Positions 14,911 to 25,282 are shown, counted from the stretch's first letter. The stretch: DNA of 64,000 bases from Gulosibacter hominis (GCF_904842695.1 NZ_CAJGWQ010000003.1:112855-176854), one strand, 5' to 3'. The notes: generated by a model from the sequence alone, not told the origin. Numbers and translations: made by a program.

Positions 14911-15060
14911 TTGACGCACTGCGTCGCAACGCGTTTAACCCCTACACTCGATCGTCCAGGTGACGACCGGGTATACTAAGCAACTGTCAAATTTTTCAAA
15001 GTTACGATTCTCGCGATAGCGTAGAGCGTTACCAAGAAACCGTCCTGAGGAGGACCCACA

Positions 15061-16251
15061 GTGGCCAAGGCCAAGTTTGAGCGGACTAAGCCGCACGTCA
15101 ACATCGGAACGATCGGTCACGTTGACCACGGTAAGACGACCCTGTCGGCTGCCATCTCGAAGGTGCTCGCTGACAAGTTCCCGTCGGAGGTCAACGTCAA
15201 GCGTGACTTCGACACCATCGACTCGGCTCCTGAAGAGCGCCAGCGTGGTATTACCATTAACGTTTCGCACATCGAGTACGAGACCGAGAAGCGTCACTAC
15301 GCACACGTTGACGCTCCCGGCCACGCCGACTACGTGAAGAACATGATCACCGGTGCGGCCCAGATGGACGGCGCAATCCTCGTGGTTGCTGCTACCGACG
15401 GCCCGATGGCGCAGACTCGTGAGCACGTGCTGCTCGCCAAGCAGGTTGGTGTTCCCTACCTGCTCGCTGCACTCAACAAGTCGGACATGGTTGACGACGA
15501 GGAAATCCTCGAGCTCGTCGAGATGGAAATTTCGGAGCTGTTCGACTCGCAGGGCTTCGACGCCGACGCACCGATCGTGCGTGTTTCGGCTCTCAAGGCT
15601 CTCGAGGGTGAAGAGAAGTGGGTTGACTCGATCCTCGAGCTCATGAACGCCGTTGACGAGAAGATTCCCGACCCGGTGCGTGACAAGGACAAGCCGTTCC
15701 TCATGCCCATCGAGGACGTCTTCACCATCACCGGTCGCGGTACCGTTGTTACCGGTCGTGCCGAGCGCGGTACCCTCGCGATCAACTCGGAAGTTGAGAT
15801 CGTCGGTCTCCGCCCGACCCAGAAGACCACCGTTACCGGTATCGAGATGTTCCACAAGCAGCTCGACGAGGCATGGGCCGGCGAGAACTGTGGTCTGCTC
15901 CTGCGCGGTCTCAAGCGTGAAGACGTTGAGCGTGGTCAGGTTGTTGCAGCCCCCGGCTCGGTTACCCCGCACACCAACTTCGAGGGCACCGCGTACATCC
16001 TCTCGAAGGAAGAGGGTGGCCGCCACAACCCCTTCTACACCAACTACCGTCCGCAGTTCTACTTCCGTACCACTGACGTGACCGGTGTGATCACCCTGCC
16101 CGAGGGCAAGGAAATGGTTATGCCCGGTGACACCGTGGAGATGACCGTTGAGCTCATCCAGCCCATCGCTATGGAAGAGGGCCTCGGCTTCGCTATCCGT
16201 GAAGGTGGCCGCACCGTCGGCGCCGGCACCGTGAGCAAGATCATCAAGTAG
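15061..16251 (+). CDS. tuf: elongation factor Tu
   Basis: EF-Tu of 396 residues, which delivers aminoacyl-tRNA to the ribosome. It starts with GTG at 15061 after a strong GAGGAGG site. The G1 motif GHVDHGKT covers residues 19-26, with DAPGHADY and NKSD following. The 150-bp gap from fusA contains TATACT at 14972-14977, a likely -10 hexamer for a tuf-specific transcript, although I cannot find a good -35. A strong terminator follows the stop. Confidence 0.98.
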   Translation: MAKAKFERTKPHVNIGTIGHVDHGKTTLSAAISKVLADKFPSEVNVKRDFDTIDSAPEERQRGITINVSHIEYETEKRHYAHVDAPGHADYVKNMITGAAQMDGAILVVAATDGPMAQTREHVLLAKQVGVPYLLAALNKSDMVDDEEILELVEMEISELFDSQGFDADAPIVRVSALKALEGEEKWVDSILELMNAVDEKIPDPVRDKDKPFLMPIEDVFTITGRGTVVTGRAERGTLAINSEVEIVGLRPTQKTTVTGIEMFHKQLDEAWAGENCGLLLRGLKREDVERGQVVAAPGSVTPHTNFEGTAYILSKEEGGRHNPFYTNYRPQFYFRTTDVTGVITLPEGKEMVMPGDTVEMTVELIQPIAMEEGLGFAIREGGRTVGAGTVSKIIK

Positions 16252-16267
16252 TCACTGACTGCTCGCT

Positions 16268-16307
16268 AAGGCGGGTGGCAACCTTCGGGTTGTCACCCGC
16301 CTTTGTT
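16268..16307 (+). terminator. rho-independent terminator after tuf
   Basis: A 16-bp stem, 16268-16283 pairing with 16288-16303, has one G-T wobble and a stable TTCG tetraloop, and is followed by TTTGTTGTT. It starts 17 bases after the tuf stop. This is the clearest intrinsic terminator in the left half of the window and closes the str operon before the S10 operon. Confidence 0.9.
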
Positions 16308-16467
16308 GTTGGATGCGTCGAGTGTTTGCTGATGCGCGGAGCGCGGGCTGGGCGCGTCGAGGCCATTCAGTCGCCGGTTGTATCTCCGGCTAATTCCCGT
16401 GAATAAGCGTGGCGGCCTCGGTGAAACCCGCTAGCCTTTACCAGTGCCCATACAACGAGGGGATGGA

Positions 16468-17880
16468 ATGAACAACCAGTCGATGGGGAACGGTCCGGGC
16501 TACGACGGTCAGCACCCGCAGCAGTCGTGGCCGGCTCAAGCCCAGCCCACGATGAGTGGGATGCCACCGCTGCCCGAGATTCACCCGCAGCATCAACACA
16601 CGGCCAAGCGGCGTCGGCGCACTGGCTGGATCGTGGGCCTCTCGGCCGCAGTTGTGGTTCTCCTCGCACTCGGAGCCTGGGGCGTACTCGCACTGACATC
16701 GCGCTCGGGTGCTGACACGCCAGAAAATGCAGCCGTGAAACTGCTGCGCTCGGCCGCCGGGGTTGACATCGTCACCCTTAGCCAGGTGGTTTCGCCCAGT
16801 GAGCTCGGTGTGGTGGCCGGGCCGATCCAGGAAGTGATGAAGAGCGGCGGTGGTGGGAACCCCGGCGCTGATATCCCCGGCGTGCAATCGGCAGTGCAAG
16901 AGCTCAACGCGGCTGCCAATGTAAGCCTCGAAAACTTTCAGTCAGACACCACCGAAATTACCGATGGGGTAGTGGCGGTCCGCATCCAGTCGGGCCAGCT
17001 CATTATTGAGGGTGACACCGCGCGATATCAGCAAGCTCTCACCGACATGCAGCGTGCGGTGGCATACGAGTCGGCTCTGATGGACGGCGCTACCGAAGAA
17101 GAGGCTGCGGAGCGAGCCAAGAACGACGTTGAACCGGTAACCGACGTCACGCTGCCGAAAACGATCGATCTCGAACACCTCGACGAACTCGACCCGAGCG
17201 CACCGGATGTGAAGCTCAGCCTGGTCGCGGTGCAAGAAGACGGACGCTGGTACATCAGCCCGGTGATGTCGCTATTTGAAACTCTTTCAACTGTGACCGG
17301 CGGCAGCGCAATGCGTGGCGATGAAGTGCTGCCGGCGCATCCCGCCAAAACTCCGGAAGCTGCGGGTCTGCAATTCATCGAAAACCTACTGACCGACTCG
17401 ATGACCGTCACACAGGGTCGCAGCACTTTTGAAAACACGATCGGTTCGCTCGCGGTTCCCGAACGTCGGGTGCTTTCGCTCTATCTGCTGCCGCTGATCG
17501 AGCAGGCCCTGGGTAGTGCGGGGCCAAGCGGGCCCGGCGCGCCGCGACTCAAGCTGAGCGGTGATTTTGAACGGGTCAAGAGCACCGGAGACATCATGGT
17601 GCTACCCGAGAAAGTTACGGTCAGTGTAGACGGGCAACCCCAGCTCACGCTGTCGGGAACCTGCGCACTAGTAGCGAGTAGCGGCCAGGAAAGCTGTCTC
17701 GAAGACGCCTGGCCCGGCTTCGAGGCGCTCGGACTTGACGAACTCGGACTCGTCATCGTGAAAGAAGACGGCGGCTATGTGGTGAGCATCTACGACACCG
17801 TGCGGGTGTGGCTGCAGACCGCTAGCGAAAACTATCTCAAGCTGCGGGATGCGGGCGAGCTCGACCGGCTGCGCGGCTGA
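16468..17880 (+). CDS. unknown membrane-anchored extracytoplasmic protein
   Basis: A 470-residue protein of no family I recognise. A Gln/Pro-rich cytosolic N-terminus of about 45 residues ends in the basic stop KRRRRTG, then comes one hydrophobic helix (WIVGLSAAVVVLLALGAWGV). The rest should be outside the cell and may contain two related alpha/beta domains: VVAVRIQSGQLIIEGD and LKLSGDFERVKSTGDI resemble lipoprotein-like beta strands. Two cysteines (GTCALVASSGQESC) could form a disulfide. The ATG at 16468 is preferred over GTG at 16444 because GAGGGGA lies just before it. The YbjQ gene follows 54 bases later and may be co-transcribed. Confidence 0.65.
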   Translation: MNNQSMGNGPGYDGQHPQQSWPAQAQPTMSGMPPLPEIHPQHQHTAKRRRRTGWIVGLSAAVVVLLALGAWGVLALTSRSGADTPENAAVKLLRSAAGVDIVTLSQVVSPSELGVVAGPIQEVMKSGGGGNPGADIPGVQSAVQELNAAANVSLENFQSDTTEITDGVVAVRIQSGQLIIEGDTARYQQALTDMQRAVAYESALMDGATEEEAAERAKNDVEPVTDVTLPKTIDLEHLDELDPSAPDVKLSLVAVQEDGRWYISPVMSLFETLSTVTGGSAMRGDEVLPAHPAKTPEAAGLQFIENLLTDSMTVTQGRSTFENTIGSLAVPERRVLSLYLLPLIEQALGSAGPSGPGAPRLKLSGDFERVKSTGDIMVLPEKVTVSVDGQPQLTLSGTCALVASSGQESCLEDAWPGFEALGLDELGLVIVKEDGGYVVSIYDTVRVWLQTASENYLKLRDAGELDRLRG

Positions 17881-17934
17881 GAACCGTTGGCAGGGCAGGG
17901 ATGCTCGGCCACAATTCAGAAAAGAGGAAAAATT

Positions 17935-18252
17935 ATGATTGTCACCACCACTAATTCGGTCGAAGGTCACCAGATTGCACAGTATCTGCGTGTGGTTTCG
18001 GGCGAGACCATCGTGGGTATCAATATGTTCAAAGACATCGGCGCGGGCTTCCGCAATATCGTCGGTGGCCGCAGCGCTGCCTACGAGGGCGAGGTGCAGC
18101 AGGCTCGCGAAACGGCCCTTGGCGAAATGGTGCAGCGCGCCATTGAACTCGGGGCACAGGGGGTTGTCGGCGTCGACATCGACTACGAATCGCTCGGCCA
18201 GGGCGGCATGATGATGGTGTGCGCGAGCGGCACCGCGGTACGTTTTCAGTAG
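17935..18252 (+). CDS. YbjQ/DUF74 family protein
   Basis: A 105-residue YbjQ (DUF74) protein, a small fold that usually forms pentamers and is sometimes described as heavy-metal binding; its biological role is unknown. Family features are the start [13 protein letters not shown], the central [14 protein letters not shown], and [17 protein letters not shown]. It starts with ATG at 17935 after AAAGAGGAAAAA. It is 54 bases behind the membrane-anchored protein and co-directional with it. Confidence 0.88.
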   Translation: MIVTTTNSVEGHQIAQYLRVVSGETIVGINMFKDIGAGFRNIVGGRSAAYEGEVQQARETALGEMVQRAIELGAQGVVGVDIDYESLGQGGMMMVCASGTAVRFQ

Positions 18253-18382
18253 CCGCTATTTACCGGGCTGATGCGGGCGACAATTGTTAAGCAAGCTTGA
18301 AGATTTGTTCGCATAGGCTCAACCCGACTCGACCCGATCACAGCGGCGAGTTGCCCGTTAATTTTTGAACAAGGAGCCCAAC

Positions 18383-18598
18383 ATGGCAGATCTCAACGGC
18401 GACGGCAAAGAAAGCTTCGGCGAAAAAGTACAGAGCCTCGGTAAGACCATCGGTGAAAAGGCCGCCGACCTGCGTGATAGCGAGGGTGTGCAGAACGCCC
18501 TCCACGGCGCGGGTGACGCAGCCAAGAAGGTGACCGGGGGCAAGTTCGACGACAAAATCGACGAGGTTGTCGACAAGCTCGACGGGCCCAACAACTAG
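18383..18598 (+). CDS. small Rv0909/MT0933-type antitoxin-like protein
   Basis: A 71-residue hydrophilic, helical protein. The segment AAKKVTGGKFDDKIDEVVDKLD resembles the C-terminal TGGKYSDKID motif of the MT0933 antitoxin family (Rv0909 of Mycobacterium tuberculosis). The start is ATG at 18383 with AAGGAG eight bases upstream. The usual partner, an SRPBCC-fold toxin, is not adjacent: the next gene is a decarboxylase on the other strand. The protein may therefore be a free-standing family member with another job, for example a stress protein. The name is a family resemblance only. Confidence 0.6.
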   Translation: MADLNGDGKESFGEKVQSLGKTIGEKAADLRDSEGVQNALHGAGDAAKKVTGGKFDDKIDEVVDKLDGPNN

Positions 18599-18649
18599 CC
18601 ACCAGCGTTGAAATAGCCAAGCGCACGGCGCGATCAATCTCAATACGGG

Positions 18650-18704
18650 CGAGCGCCCCGGAAGATCGGATGCATCCGACCAGCCGGGGCGCTCGTTCGT
18701 TTTA
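18650..18704. terminator. bidirectional terminator hairpin
   Basis: A 12-bp perfect stem joins 18650-18661 and 18684-18695, with a nested palindrome TCGGATGCATCCGA in its loop. A TTCGTTTT tail follows on the plus strand. It lies between two convergent genes (the small protein and the decarboxylase) and so could end both transcripts. Confidence 0.75.
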
Positions 18705-18709
18705 GTGCG

Positions 18710-20104
18710 CTACATGGTGTCGAGCAGCTGCTGGGCGAGTTCGACAGTCGTGCGCGGGTTCACGATCGCAAACCGCATGATCGGTTCGCCACGGTGTGAA
18801 GACGGCGTGGCGAAGGCGATCTGTTCGTCCAGCATGCGGTCGCTCCAGTTCTGGTAATCGGCAAGCTCCCAACCGATGCGGCGGAAGGCCACCACGGATA
18901 GATCTGGGTCACGCACGAGCTCGAGATTCGGGTGCTCGCGCACGCGCTCGGCAATTGCGTGGGCGGTGGTGATGCAGTGCTCGATCGCGGTGCGGTAGGC
19001 ACCCGCACCGTAGGTTGCGAGCGAAAACCACAGCGGCAGCCCGCGCGCCCGGCGCGATAGCTGGATGCCATAGTCCGACGGGTTCCAATCTTCGCCCTCG
19101 AGCGTGTCGAGATAGCCCGCTTTTTGAGTGTGGGCCATGCGCGCCAGCTGGGGTTCGCGGTAGAGCAGCGCGCACGCATCAAAGGGAGCAAAAAGCCATT
19201 TGTGCGGGTCGACGATGAGCGAGTCGGCGGCCTCGAGGCCGTTGAACCGATCCCGCATCGACGGGGCGAGTGCGGCCGCGAGGCCGTAGGCGCCGTCAAC
19301 GTGCAGCCAGAAGTTGTAGCGCTGCTTGAGTTTGGCGATCGAGGCAAGATCGTCGACGATGCCGAGGTTGGTTGACCCGGCGGTCGCGACCACCGCAACC
19401 ACTGCATCCCCATACTCTTCAAGCGCCGCTTCGACAGCCTCGCCCGAGAGGCGACCCTGGTCGTCGACCGGCACGGTCACCGCATCCACATCCATGACCT
19501 CGGCAGCCGACACCACCGACGAGTGGGTCTCGGCGCTGCAGATCACGACCCAGCGCGAAGGAAGGTCCTTGCCCTCCTCGGTCAGCCGCTGACGGTGTGC
19601 ATGTCGAGCGGTGACCAGAGCCGAAAGGTTGCCGATAGTGCCGCCCTGCACGAACGAGCCGCCGGCAGTTTCGGGTAGACCGAATTCACGGGCGAGGAAG
19701 GCGAGCACCTCGTTTTCCGCGTACACCGCCCCGGCGCCGTCGAGCCACGACCCGCCAAACAGCGAGGATGCCGACACCACCATGTCGAACGACACGGCAG
19801 CTTTTGTGGGCGCCGAGGGGATAAACGCGAGGTAGCCGGGGCTATCGGTTGATACGCAGGCCGGAGCAAGCACTCCCTCGAACATCGACAGTGCGCGTTC
19901 AGAGCCGATGCCCTCTTCGCAGATCGAACCCGGAGCCAGCCGCCGGAATTCCTTGAGGGGGAGTGGCTTATCCAGCGGCACATCAAAGATGAGGCGTCGA
20001 CGCGAATAGTCGATCACGCGGTCGATCATCGTGAGCATCTCGGGCGAGACCTCGTGCATTCGAGTTGCACCGGTGGGTTCAGGCAGAGCGTGAGCTTCGC
20101 TCAT
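18710..20104 (-). CDS. PLP-dependent group II amino acid decarboxylase
   Basis: A 464-residue fold-type I PLP decarboxylase of the aromatic-amino-acid/glutamate/diaminobutyrate group. The PLP lysine is Lys302 in DPHKWLFAP. Asp270 in HVDGAYGLA should contact the pyridine nitrogen, and His194 in SAETHSSV should stack on the ring. TGGS-like GGSFVQGGTIGNLSAL binds the cofactor phosphate. The substrate cannot be fixed from sequence. The start is ATG at 20104 with GAAAGGAA upstream. It is a single minus-strand gene between the str and S10 operons. Confidence 0.85.
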   Translation of the reverse strand: MSEAHALPEPTGATRMHEVSPEMLTMIDRVIDYSRRRLIFDVPLDKPLPLKEFRRLAPGSICEEGIGSERALSMFEGVLAPACVSTDSPGYLAFIPSAPTKAAVSFDMVVSASSLFGGSWLDGAGAVYAENEVLAFLAREFGLPETAGGSFVQGGTIGNLSALVTARHAHRQRLTEEGKDLPSRWVVICSAETHSSVVSAAEVMDVDAVTVPVDDQGRLSGEAVEAALEEYGDAVVAVVATAGSTNLGIVDDLASIAKLKQRYNFWLHVDGAYGLAAALAPSMRDRFNGLEAADSLIVDPHKWLFAPFDACALLYREPQLARMAHTQKAGYLDTLEGEDWNPSDYGIQLSRRARGLPLWFSLATYGAGAYRTAIEHCITTAHAIAERVREHPNLELVRDPDLSVVAFRRIGWELADYQNWSDRMLDEQIAFATPSSHRGEPIMRFAIVNPRTTVELAQQLLDTM

Positions 20105-20615
20105 CGTTGAGCGTTCCTTTCGTCACAGGACGCGGTGCCGTAAGGGGTGGTGCAGCACCGCACGCGACCGCGGCCGGTCGCCGGCATACAAGCATAGGGC
20201 CGGGCGCCCAAAAAATGCACCGGGATGCGGAAAACGCGACGAAATTCGACTCTCAGGAAATTCCGACACGCCCGGGTTGCACGAACACTTCAAGCCGGGC
20301 TAAGATTCTTGAGTTCAATACTTCGGACGGGCCCAGCGCTCTTCGCTGCGAATCCATCCGAATCACTGCCGAGTCAGTGCATCGCCGTACCGAGTACAGG
20401 CGCTGCCGCCGGTAGCAGAGCACGGCTCGTGCGAGCCCAGGCACACGTGCCTGACTCGCCTCGCCGTCACATCTGCCCGAGTGTAAACGCGCTCCGGGTC
20501 GGTGAACTTGACAGATACATAGTGGTGCACGCCGACTGCAGCGCAGTCCAAATGCAAGTGAGGCCGACCACGGCCGATTCGATCAAGGCCGCAGGCCAGA
20601 GAAACAGGAGTGGAC
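20105..20615. other. 511-bp intergenic region upstream of the S10 operon
   Basis: I see no convincing gene here. The region separates the divergent decarboxylase and rpsJ. Near its left end are purine-rich bases acting as the decarboxylase ribosome site, and a good promoter lies at 20277-20306. The roughly 310 bases after that promoter would form a long 5' leader for the S10 transcript. Short open frames here have atypical composition and no recognisable product. Confidence 0.6.
20277..20306 (+). promoter_or_regulatory. promoter of the S10 operon
   Basis: TTGCAC at 20277-20282 and TAAGAT at 20301-20306 are 18 bases apart. This is a good housekeeping promoter in the right orientation to drive rpsJ and the genes behind it. 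It leaves a leader of about 300 bases before rpsJ, similar to the long leaders known for r-protein operons elsewhere. Confidence 0.6.
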
Positions 20616-20924
20616 ATGGCGGGACAGAAGATCCGCATTCGACTGAAGTCGTATGACCACGAAGTCATCGACAACTCCGCGCGCAAGATCGTCGACACGG
20701 TCACCCGCGCAGGCGCATCCGTCATCGGGCCCGTCCCGCTGCCGACCGAGAAGCAGGTCATTACCGTGATCCGCTCACCTCACAAGTACAAGGACAGCCG
20801 CGAGCAGTTTGAAAAGCGCACCCACAAGCGGCTGATCGACATCGTCGACCCGACCCCGAAGGCTGTCGACTCGCTCATGCGTCTCGACCTTCCGGCCGAC
20901 GTAAACATCGAGATCAAGCTCTAG
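20616..20924 (+). CDS. rpsJ: 30S ribosomal protein S10
   Basis: S10 of 102 residues, first gene of the S10 operon. The start is ATG at 20616 ([19 protein letters not shown]), with CAGGAG before it; a GTG six bases upstream would add two residues and is less likely. The signature [15 protein letters not shown] and the [13 protein letters not shown] motif are intact. rplC follows after eight bases. Confidence 0.97.
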   Translation: MAGQKIRIRLKSYDHEVIDNSARKIVDTVTRAGASVIGPVPLPTEKQVITVIRSPHKYKDSREQFEKRTHKRLIDIVDPTPKAVDSLMRLDLPADVNIEIKL

Positions 20925-20932
20925 AGGAATCC

Positions 20933-21586
20933 ATGGCTACCGCAACGAAGACATATAAGGGGCTGCTCGGCACCAAGCTGGGCATGACCCAGATTTGGGA
21001 CGAAGAGAACCGTATGGTTCCCGTCACCGTCATCCAGGTGAGCCCGAACGTCGTGACCCAGATCCGCACCCTCGAGAAGGACGGTTACGAAGCTGTTCAG
21101 ATCGCCGCCGGTGCGATTGACCCGCGCAAGGTGAACCAGCCCAGCGCTGGCCACTTCAAGGCCGCCGGTGTCACCCCGCGCCGTCACCTCACCGAGATCC
21201 GCACCCCGGATGCATCCGAGTACGAACTCGGTCAGGAACTTAACGTCGACATCTTCGAAGTTGGCCAGGTCGTAGACGTGGTCGGCACCTCGAAGGGTAA
21301 GGGCTTTGCCGGCACCATGAAGCGCCACAACTTTGCAGGTGTGGGCGCATCGCACGGTCAGCACAAGAACCACCGCAAGCCCGGTTCGATCGGTGCTTCG
21401 GCTACCCCCAGCCGCGTTTTCAAGGGCACCCGCATGGCTGGTCGCATGGGTAACGACCGCGTTACCGTGCAGAACCTCACCATCCAGGGCGTCGACGTCG
21501 AGCGCGGTCTGCTGCTCGTCAAGGGCGCTGTCCCCGGCGCTAAGGGCCGACTCGTATTCGTTCGTAACGCAGTGAAGGGAGCCTAG
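20933..21586 (+). CDS. rplC: 50S ribosomal protein L3
   Basis: L3 of 217 residues, an early assembly protein near the peptidyl transferase centre. It shows [14 protein letters not shown] near the start and the central extension [15 protein letters not shown], which includes the glutamine often methylated in bacteria. It is co-directional and closely packed with rpsJ and rplD. Confidence 0.97.
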   Translation: MATATKTYKGLLGTKLGMTQIWDEENRMVPVTVIQVSPNVVTQIRTLEKDGYEAVQIAAGAIDPRKVNQPSAGHFKAAGVTPRRHLTEIRTPDASEYELGQELNVDIFEVGQVVDVVGTSKGKGFAGTMKRHNFAGVGASHGQHKNHRKPGSIGASATPSRVFKGTRMAGRMGNDRVTVQNLTIQGVDVERGLLLVKGAVPGAKGRLVFVRNAVKGA

Positions 21587-21590
21587 CCAG

Positions 21591-22244
21591 ATGGCTACCA
21601 ACACCATTGACGTTCTCGACTCGACCGGTAAGAAGGCCGGCACCGTCGAACTCCCCGCTGAGATTTTCGACGTCGAGATCAGCATCCCGCTCGTGCACCA
21701 GGTGGTTGTCGCCCAGCAGGCCGCAGCTCGCCAGGGTACGCACAAGACCAAGAACCGCGGTGAGCGTAAGGGCTCGGGCCGCAAGCCGTTCAAGCAGAAG
21801 GGCACCGGTAACGCCCGCCAGGGTTCGGTGCGCATGCCGCAGCACCGCGGCGGTGGTATCGTCCACGGTCCCGTGCCTCGCAACTACTCGCAGCGCACCC
21901 CCAAGAAGATGATCGCTGCAGCACTGCTGCAGTCGCTCTCGGACCGCGCTCGTGGCGGCCGCATCCACGTGTTCACCGAACTGGTGACCGGTGAGGTGCC
22001 GTCGACCCGCAGCGCTAAGGCCGCCGTTCGCACCGCCGCTCAGGGCCGCAATGTTCTCGTGGTCGCTGGCCGCGAAGACTCGCTCACCCGCAAGTCGGTG
22101 CGCAACCTGCAGGATGCTCACATCATCGCTGCCGACCAGCTCAACGCCTACGACGTGCTGGTTGCCGACGATGTCGTGTTCCTGAAGGACGCATTCGACG
22201 CGTTCGTCGCGAGCAAGACCAACACCACCGTTGAGGAGCAGTAG
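21591..22244 (+). CDS. rplD: 50S ribosomal protein L4
   Basis: L4 of 217 residues, lining the nascent peptide tunnel. The tunnel loop [18 protein letters not shown] and the RGGGIVHGP segment are present. It is the fourth-base neighbour of rplC and precedes rplW by two bases. In enterobacteria L4 represses its own operon; whether that applies here is not visible. Confidence 0.96.
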   Translation: MATNTIDVLDSTGKKAGTVELPAEIFDVEISIPLVHQVVVAQQAAARQGTHKTKNRGERKGSGRKPFKQKGTGNARQGSVRMPQHRGGGIVHGPVPRNYSQRTPKKMIAAALLQSLSDRARGGRIHVFTELVTGEVPSTRSAKAAVRTAAQGRNVLVVAGREDSLTRKSVRNLQDAHIIAADQLNAYDVLVADDVVFLKDAFDAFVASKTNTTVEEQ

Positions 22245-22246
22245 AC

Positions 22247-22546
22247 ATGAGCGCAATCAACAAAGACCCGCGCGACGTCATCATCGCACCGGTGATCTCT
22301 GAGAAGAGCTACGGCCTCATCGACCAGGGCCAGTACACCTTCGAGGTAGACCCCCGCGCAAACAAGACCGAAATCAAGATCGCCATCGAGCGCATCTTTG
22401 ACGTCGAGGTCGCAAGCGTTAACACCATCAACCGCAAGGGCAAGACGCGCCGGACTCGCTTCGGTATCGGCAAGCGCAAGGACACCAAGCGCGCCATCGT
22501 CACCCTGAAGTCCGGCTCGATCGACATCTTCTCGAACGTCGGCTAA
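22247..22546 (+). CDS. rplW: 50S ribosomal protein L23
   Basis: L23 of 99 residues, at the tunnel exit where trigger factor and SRP dock. [13 protein letters not shown] and [15 protein letters not shown] are the family signatures. It starts two bases after the rplD stop, showing operon coupling. Confidence 0.96.
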   Translation: MSAINKDPRDVIIAPVISEKSYGLIDQGQYTFEVDPRANKTEIKIAIERIFDVEVASVNTINRKGKTRRTRFGIGKRKDTKRAIVTLKSGSIDIFSNVG

Positions 22547-22568
22547 CCGGAGGACTAGAGGAAGAACC

Positions 22569-23408
22569 ATGGCGATTCGCAATTACAAGCCCACGACCCC
22601 AGGTCGTCGCGGCGGTTCGGTCTCGGAGTTCACCGAGATCACCCGTACGACTCCCGAGAAGTCGCTGCTGAAGCCGCTGCCGAAGACCGGTGGCCGCAAC
22701 AACCAGGGACGCATCACCACCCGCCACATCGGTGGTGGCCACAAGCGTCAGTACCGCGTCATCGACTTCAAGCGCAACGACAAGGACGGTATCAACGCGA
22801 AGGTCGCTCACATCGAGTACGACCCGAACCGCACCGCCCGCATCGCGCTGCTGCACTTCGTTGACGGCACCAAGCGCTACATCATCGCGCCGAACAAGCT
22901 CAAGCAGGGCGACATCGTTGAGTCGGGCCCCGACGCCGACATCAAGCCCGGGAACAACCTGCCGCTGCGCAACATCCCCACCGGTACCGTTGTGCACGCA
23001 GTTGAGCTCCGCCCCGGCGGCGGTGCCAAGCTCGGCCGCTCGGCCGGCGCCTCGATCCGTCTCGTTGCTAAGGATGGCCCCTACGCGCAGCTGCGTCTGC
23101 CCTCGGGTGAAGTCCGCAACGTTGACGCTCGTTGCCGCGCCACCGTCGGTGAAGTTGGCAACGCCGAACAGGCGAACATCGACCTCGGTAAGGCCGGCCG
23201 TAAGCGCTGGCTCGGCGTACGACCCACCGTTCGTGGTGTCGTGATGAACCCGGTCGACCACCCGCACGGTGGTGGTGAAGGCCGCACCTCAGGTGGTCGC
23301 CACCCGGTGAGCCCCTGGGGTCAGAAGGAAGGCCGCACTCGCAAGCCGAACCTCGAGTCAGACAAGTACATCGTTCGTCGCCGTCCGACCGGCAAGAAGC
23401 GCAAGTAG
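22569..23408 (+). CDS. rplB: 50S ribosomal protein L2
   Basis: L2 of 279 residues, required for subunit joining and peptidyl transfer. The C-terminal signature [15 protein letters not shown], with the conserved histidine near the active centre, is intact, as is [15 protein letters not shown]. The start is ATG at 22569 after AGAGGAAGAA. Confidence 0.97.
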   Translation: MAIRNYKPTTPGRRGGSVSEFTEITRTTPEKSLLKPLPKTGGRNNQGRITTRHIGGGHKRQYRVIDFKRNDKDGINAKVAHIEYDPNRTARIALLHFVDGTKRYIIAPNKLKQGDIVESGPDADIKPGNNLPLRNIPTGTVVHAVELRPGGGAKLGRSAGASIRLVAKDGPYAQLRLPSGEVRNVDARCRATVGEVGNAEQANIDLGKAGRKRWLGVRPTVRGVVMNPVDHPHGGGEGRTSGGRHPVSPWGQKEGRTRKPNLESDKYIVRRRPTGKKRK

Positions 23409-23423
23409 TAGGAGTTCAAGAAG

Positions 23424-23705
23424 ATGCCTCGCAGTCTGAAAAAGGGCCCCTTCGTCGACGAGCACCTGCTGCAAAAGGTGCTGAAGCAGAACGACGCTGG
23501 GTCGAAGAACGTGATCAAGACGTGGTCGCGCCGCTCGATGATTGTGCCCGACATGATCGGCCACACCATCGCCGTGCACGACGGCCGCAAGCACATCCCG
23601 GTGTTCGTCACCGAGTCGATGATTGGCCACAAGCTCGGCGAATTCGCGCCGACCCGCACCTTCCGCGGCCACGAGAAGGACGACAAGAAGGGTCGCCGTC
23701 GCTAA
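23424..23705 (+). CDS. rpsS: 30S ribosomal protein S19
   Basis: S19 of 93 residues, in the head of the small subunit. It begins [12 protein letters not shown] and contains [19 protein letters not shown] and [10 protein letters not shown] as expected. It follows rplB by 15 bases in the standard S10 order. Confidence 0.97.
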   Translation: MPRSLKKGPFVDEHLLQKVLKQNDAGSKNVIKTWSRRSMIVPDMIGHTIAVHDGRKHIPVFVTESMIGHKLGEFAPTRTFRGHEKDDKKGRRR

Positions 23706-23729
23706 CGCGAGGGCACAAAGGAGGAAATC

Positions 23730-24113
23730 ATGGTGGAAGCGATCGCGCGTGCGCGTCACATCCGCGTCACCCCTCAGAAGGCTCGCCGCGTCGTCGACCT
23801 CGTCCGCGGCAAGCAGGCGCTCGAAGCGCTCGCCATTCTGAAGTTCGCGCCGCAGGGCGCATCCGAACCGGTCTACAAGGCAGTCGCCTCGGCAGTCGCG
23901 AACGCTCGCGTCATTGCCGACAACTCGAACGAGTACCTCGACGAGCGCGACCTGTACGTGTCGACCATCTACGTCGATGAGGGCGTCACCCTCAAGCGCT
24001 TCCGTCCGCGCGCCCAGGGCCGTGCCGGACGTATCAACAAGCGCACCAGCCACATCACCGTCGTCGTCTCGACCCCCGAGACCGGCGCCGACGAGCAGAA
24101 GGCGGAGAAGTAA
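23730..24113 (+). CDS. rplV: 50S ribosomal protein L22
   Basis: L22 of 127 residues, whose beta hairpin lines the exit tunnel. [20 protein letters not shown] and the tunnel loop [18 protein letters not shown] are present. The ATG at 23730 has AAAGGAGG upstream. The stop overlaps the rpsC start (TAATG). Confidence 0.96.
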   Translation: MVEAIARARHIRVTPQKARRVVDLVRGKQALEALAILKFAPQGASEPVYKAVASAVANARVIADNSNEYLDERDLYVSTIYVDEGVTLKRFRPRAQGRAGRINKRTSHITVVVSTPETGADEQKAEK

Positions 24114-24859
24114 TGGGACAGAAGATCAATCCGTACGGCTTCCGTCTCGGTATCACCACCGACCACCGGTCGCGCTGGTACGCCGACTCGACCAAGCCGG
24201 GCCAGCGCTACGCCGACTACGTGGCTGAGGATGTGCGCATCCGTCAGCACCTCAACGAGTCGCTCGACCGCGCTGGTGTATCGCACATCGAAATCGAGCG
24301 CACCCGTGACCGTGTCCGCGTGGACATTCACACCGCCCGCCCGGGCATCGTGATCGGTCGCCGTGGTGCTGAAGCTGAGCGCATCCGTGGCGAGCTGGAA
24401 AAGCTCACCGGTAAGCAGATTCAGCTCAACATTCTTGAGGTCAAGAACCCCGACCAGGATGCACAGCTGGTTGCTCAGGGCATCGCCGAGCAGCTCGCTG
24501 CCCGTGTGGCCTTCCGTCGCGCAATGCGCAAGGGCCTCCAGGGTGCACAGCGTGCCGGTGCCAAGGGCATCCGAATCCAGGTGTCGGGTCGACTCGGCGG
24601 CGCCGAAATGAGCCGCTCGGAGTTCTACCGTGAGGGCCGTGTGCCCCTGCACACCCTGCGCGCCAACATCGACTACGGCTTCTACGAGGCAAAGACCACG
24701 TACGGCCGCATCGGTGTGAAGGTGTGGATCTACAAGGGTGACCTCACCAACAAGGAGCTTGCTCGCGAGCAGGCCAACATGAAGTCGCCGCGTGACCGCG
24801 GTGACCGTTCGCGCCGCAACCGTCGCAACGACCAGGTTGCTGCTGGATCGGAGGCGTAA
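24113..24859 (+). CDS. rpsC: 30S ribosomal protein S3
   Basis: S3 of 248 residues at the mRNA entry channel. It begins [13 protein letters not shown]. The KH-domain GxxG-type loop [16 protein letters not shown] and the C-terminal [12 protein letters not shown] are visible. The last 30 residues form an Arg/Asn-rich tail. It overlaps rplV by one base. Confidence 0.97.
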   Translation: MGQKINPYGFRLGITTDHRSRWYADSTKPGQRYADYVAEDVRIRQHLNESLDRAGVSHIEIERTRDRVRVDIHTARPGIVIGRRGAEAERIRGELEKLTGKQIQLNILEVKNPDQDAQLVAQGIAEQLAARVAFRRAMRKGLQGAQRAGAKGIRIQVSGRLGGAEMSRSEFYREGRVPLHTLRANIDYGFYEAKTTYGRIGVKVWIYKGDLTNKELAREQANMKSPRDRGDRSRRNRRNDQVAAGSEA

Positions 24860-24862
24860 CCC

Positions 24863-25279
24863 ATGCTGATTCCCCGTCGAGTCAAGCACCGCAAGCAGCA
24901 CCGTCCCACCCGTAAGGGCCAGGCAACCGGTGGTACCCGCGTGATGTTTGGTGACTACGGCATCCAGGCACTTTCGCCTGCCTACGTCACCAACCGCCAG
25001 ATTGAGGCAGCGCGTATTGCGATGACCCGTCACATCAAGCGTGGCGGTAAGGTCTGGATCAACATCTTCCCGGACCGCCCGCTGACCAAGAAGCCCGCCG
25101 AAACCCGTATGGGTTCGGGTAAGGGCTCGCCCGAGTGGTGGGTCGCAAACGTGAAGCCCGGCCGCGTGCTGTTCGAGGTGGGCGGCGTTGACGAGCAGCT
25201 CGCTCGCGAAGCGCTCACCCGTGCGATTCACAAGCTGCCCCTGAAGGCGCGCATCATCACCCGTGAGGAAAGCGAGTAA
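24863..25279 (+). CDS. rplP: 50S ribosomal protein L16
   Basis: L16 of 138 residues, at the A-site side of the large subunit. [15 protein letters not shown], the central [17 protein letters not shown], and [14 protein letters not shown] are the family signatures. It starts three bases after the rpsC stop. Confidence 0.97.
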   Translation: MLIPRRVKHRKQHRPTRKGQATGGTRVMFGDYGIQALSPAYVTNRQIEAARIAMTRHIKRGGKVWINIFPDRPLTKKPAETRMGSGKGSPEWWVANVKPGRVLFEVGGVDEQLAREALTRAIHKLPLKARIITREESE

Positions 25280-25282
25280 GCA

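Noticed and set aside
13258..14919. A 553-codon minus-strand open frame opposite fusA (and a 363-codon one opposite tuf)
   Set aside because: They mirror the codon usage of fusA and tuf and have no recognisable domain; the real genes are certain.
20065..20656. Short plus-strand frames before rpsJ as genes
   Set aside because: They overlap the decarboxylase start region and the S10 promoter/leader, lack ribosome sites and encode Arg/Ala-rich nonsense-like sequence.
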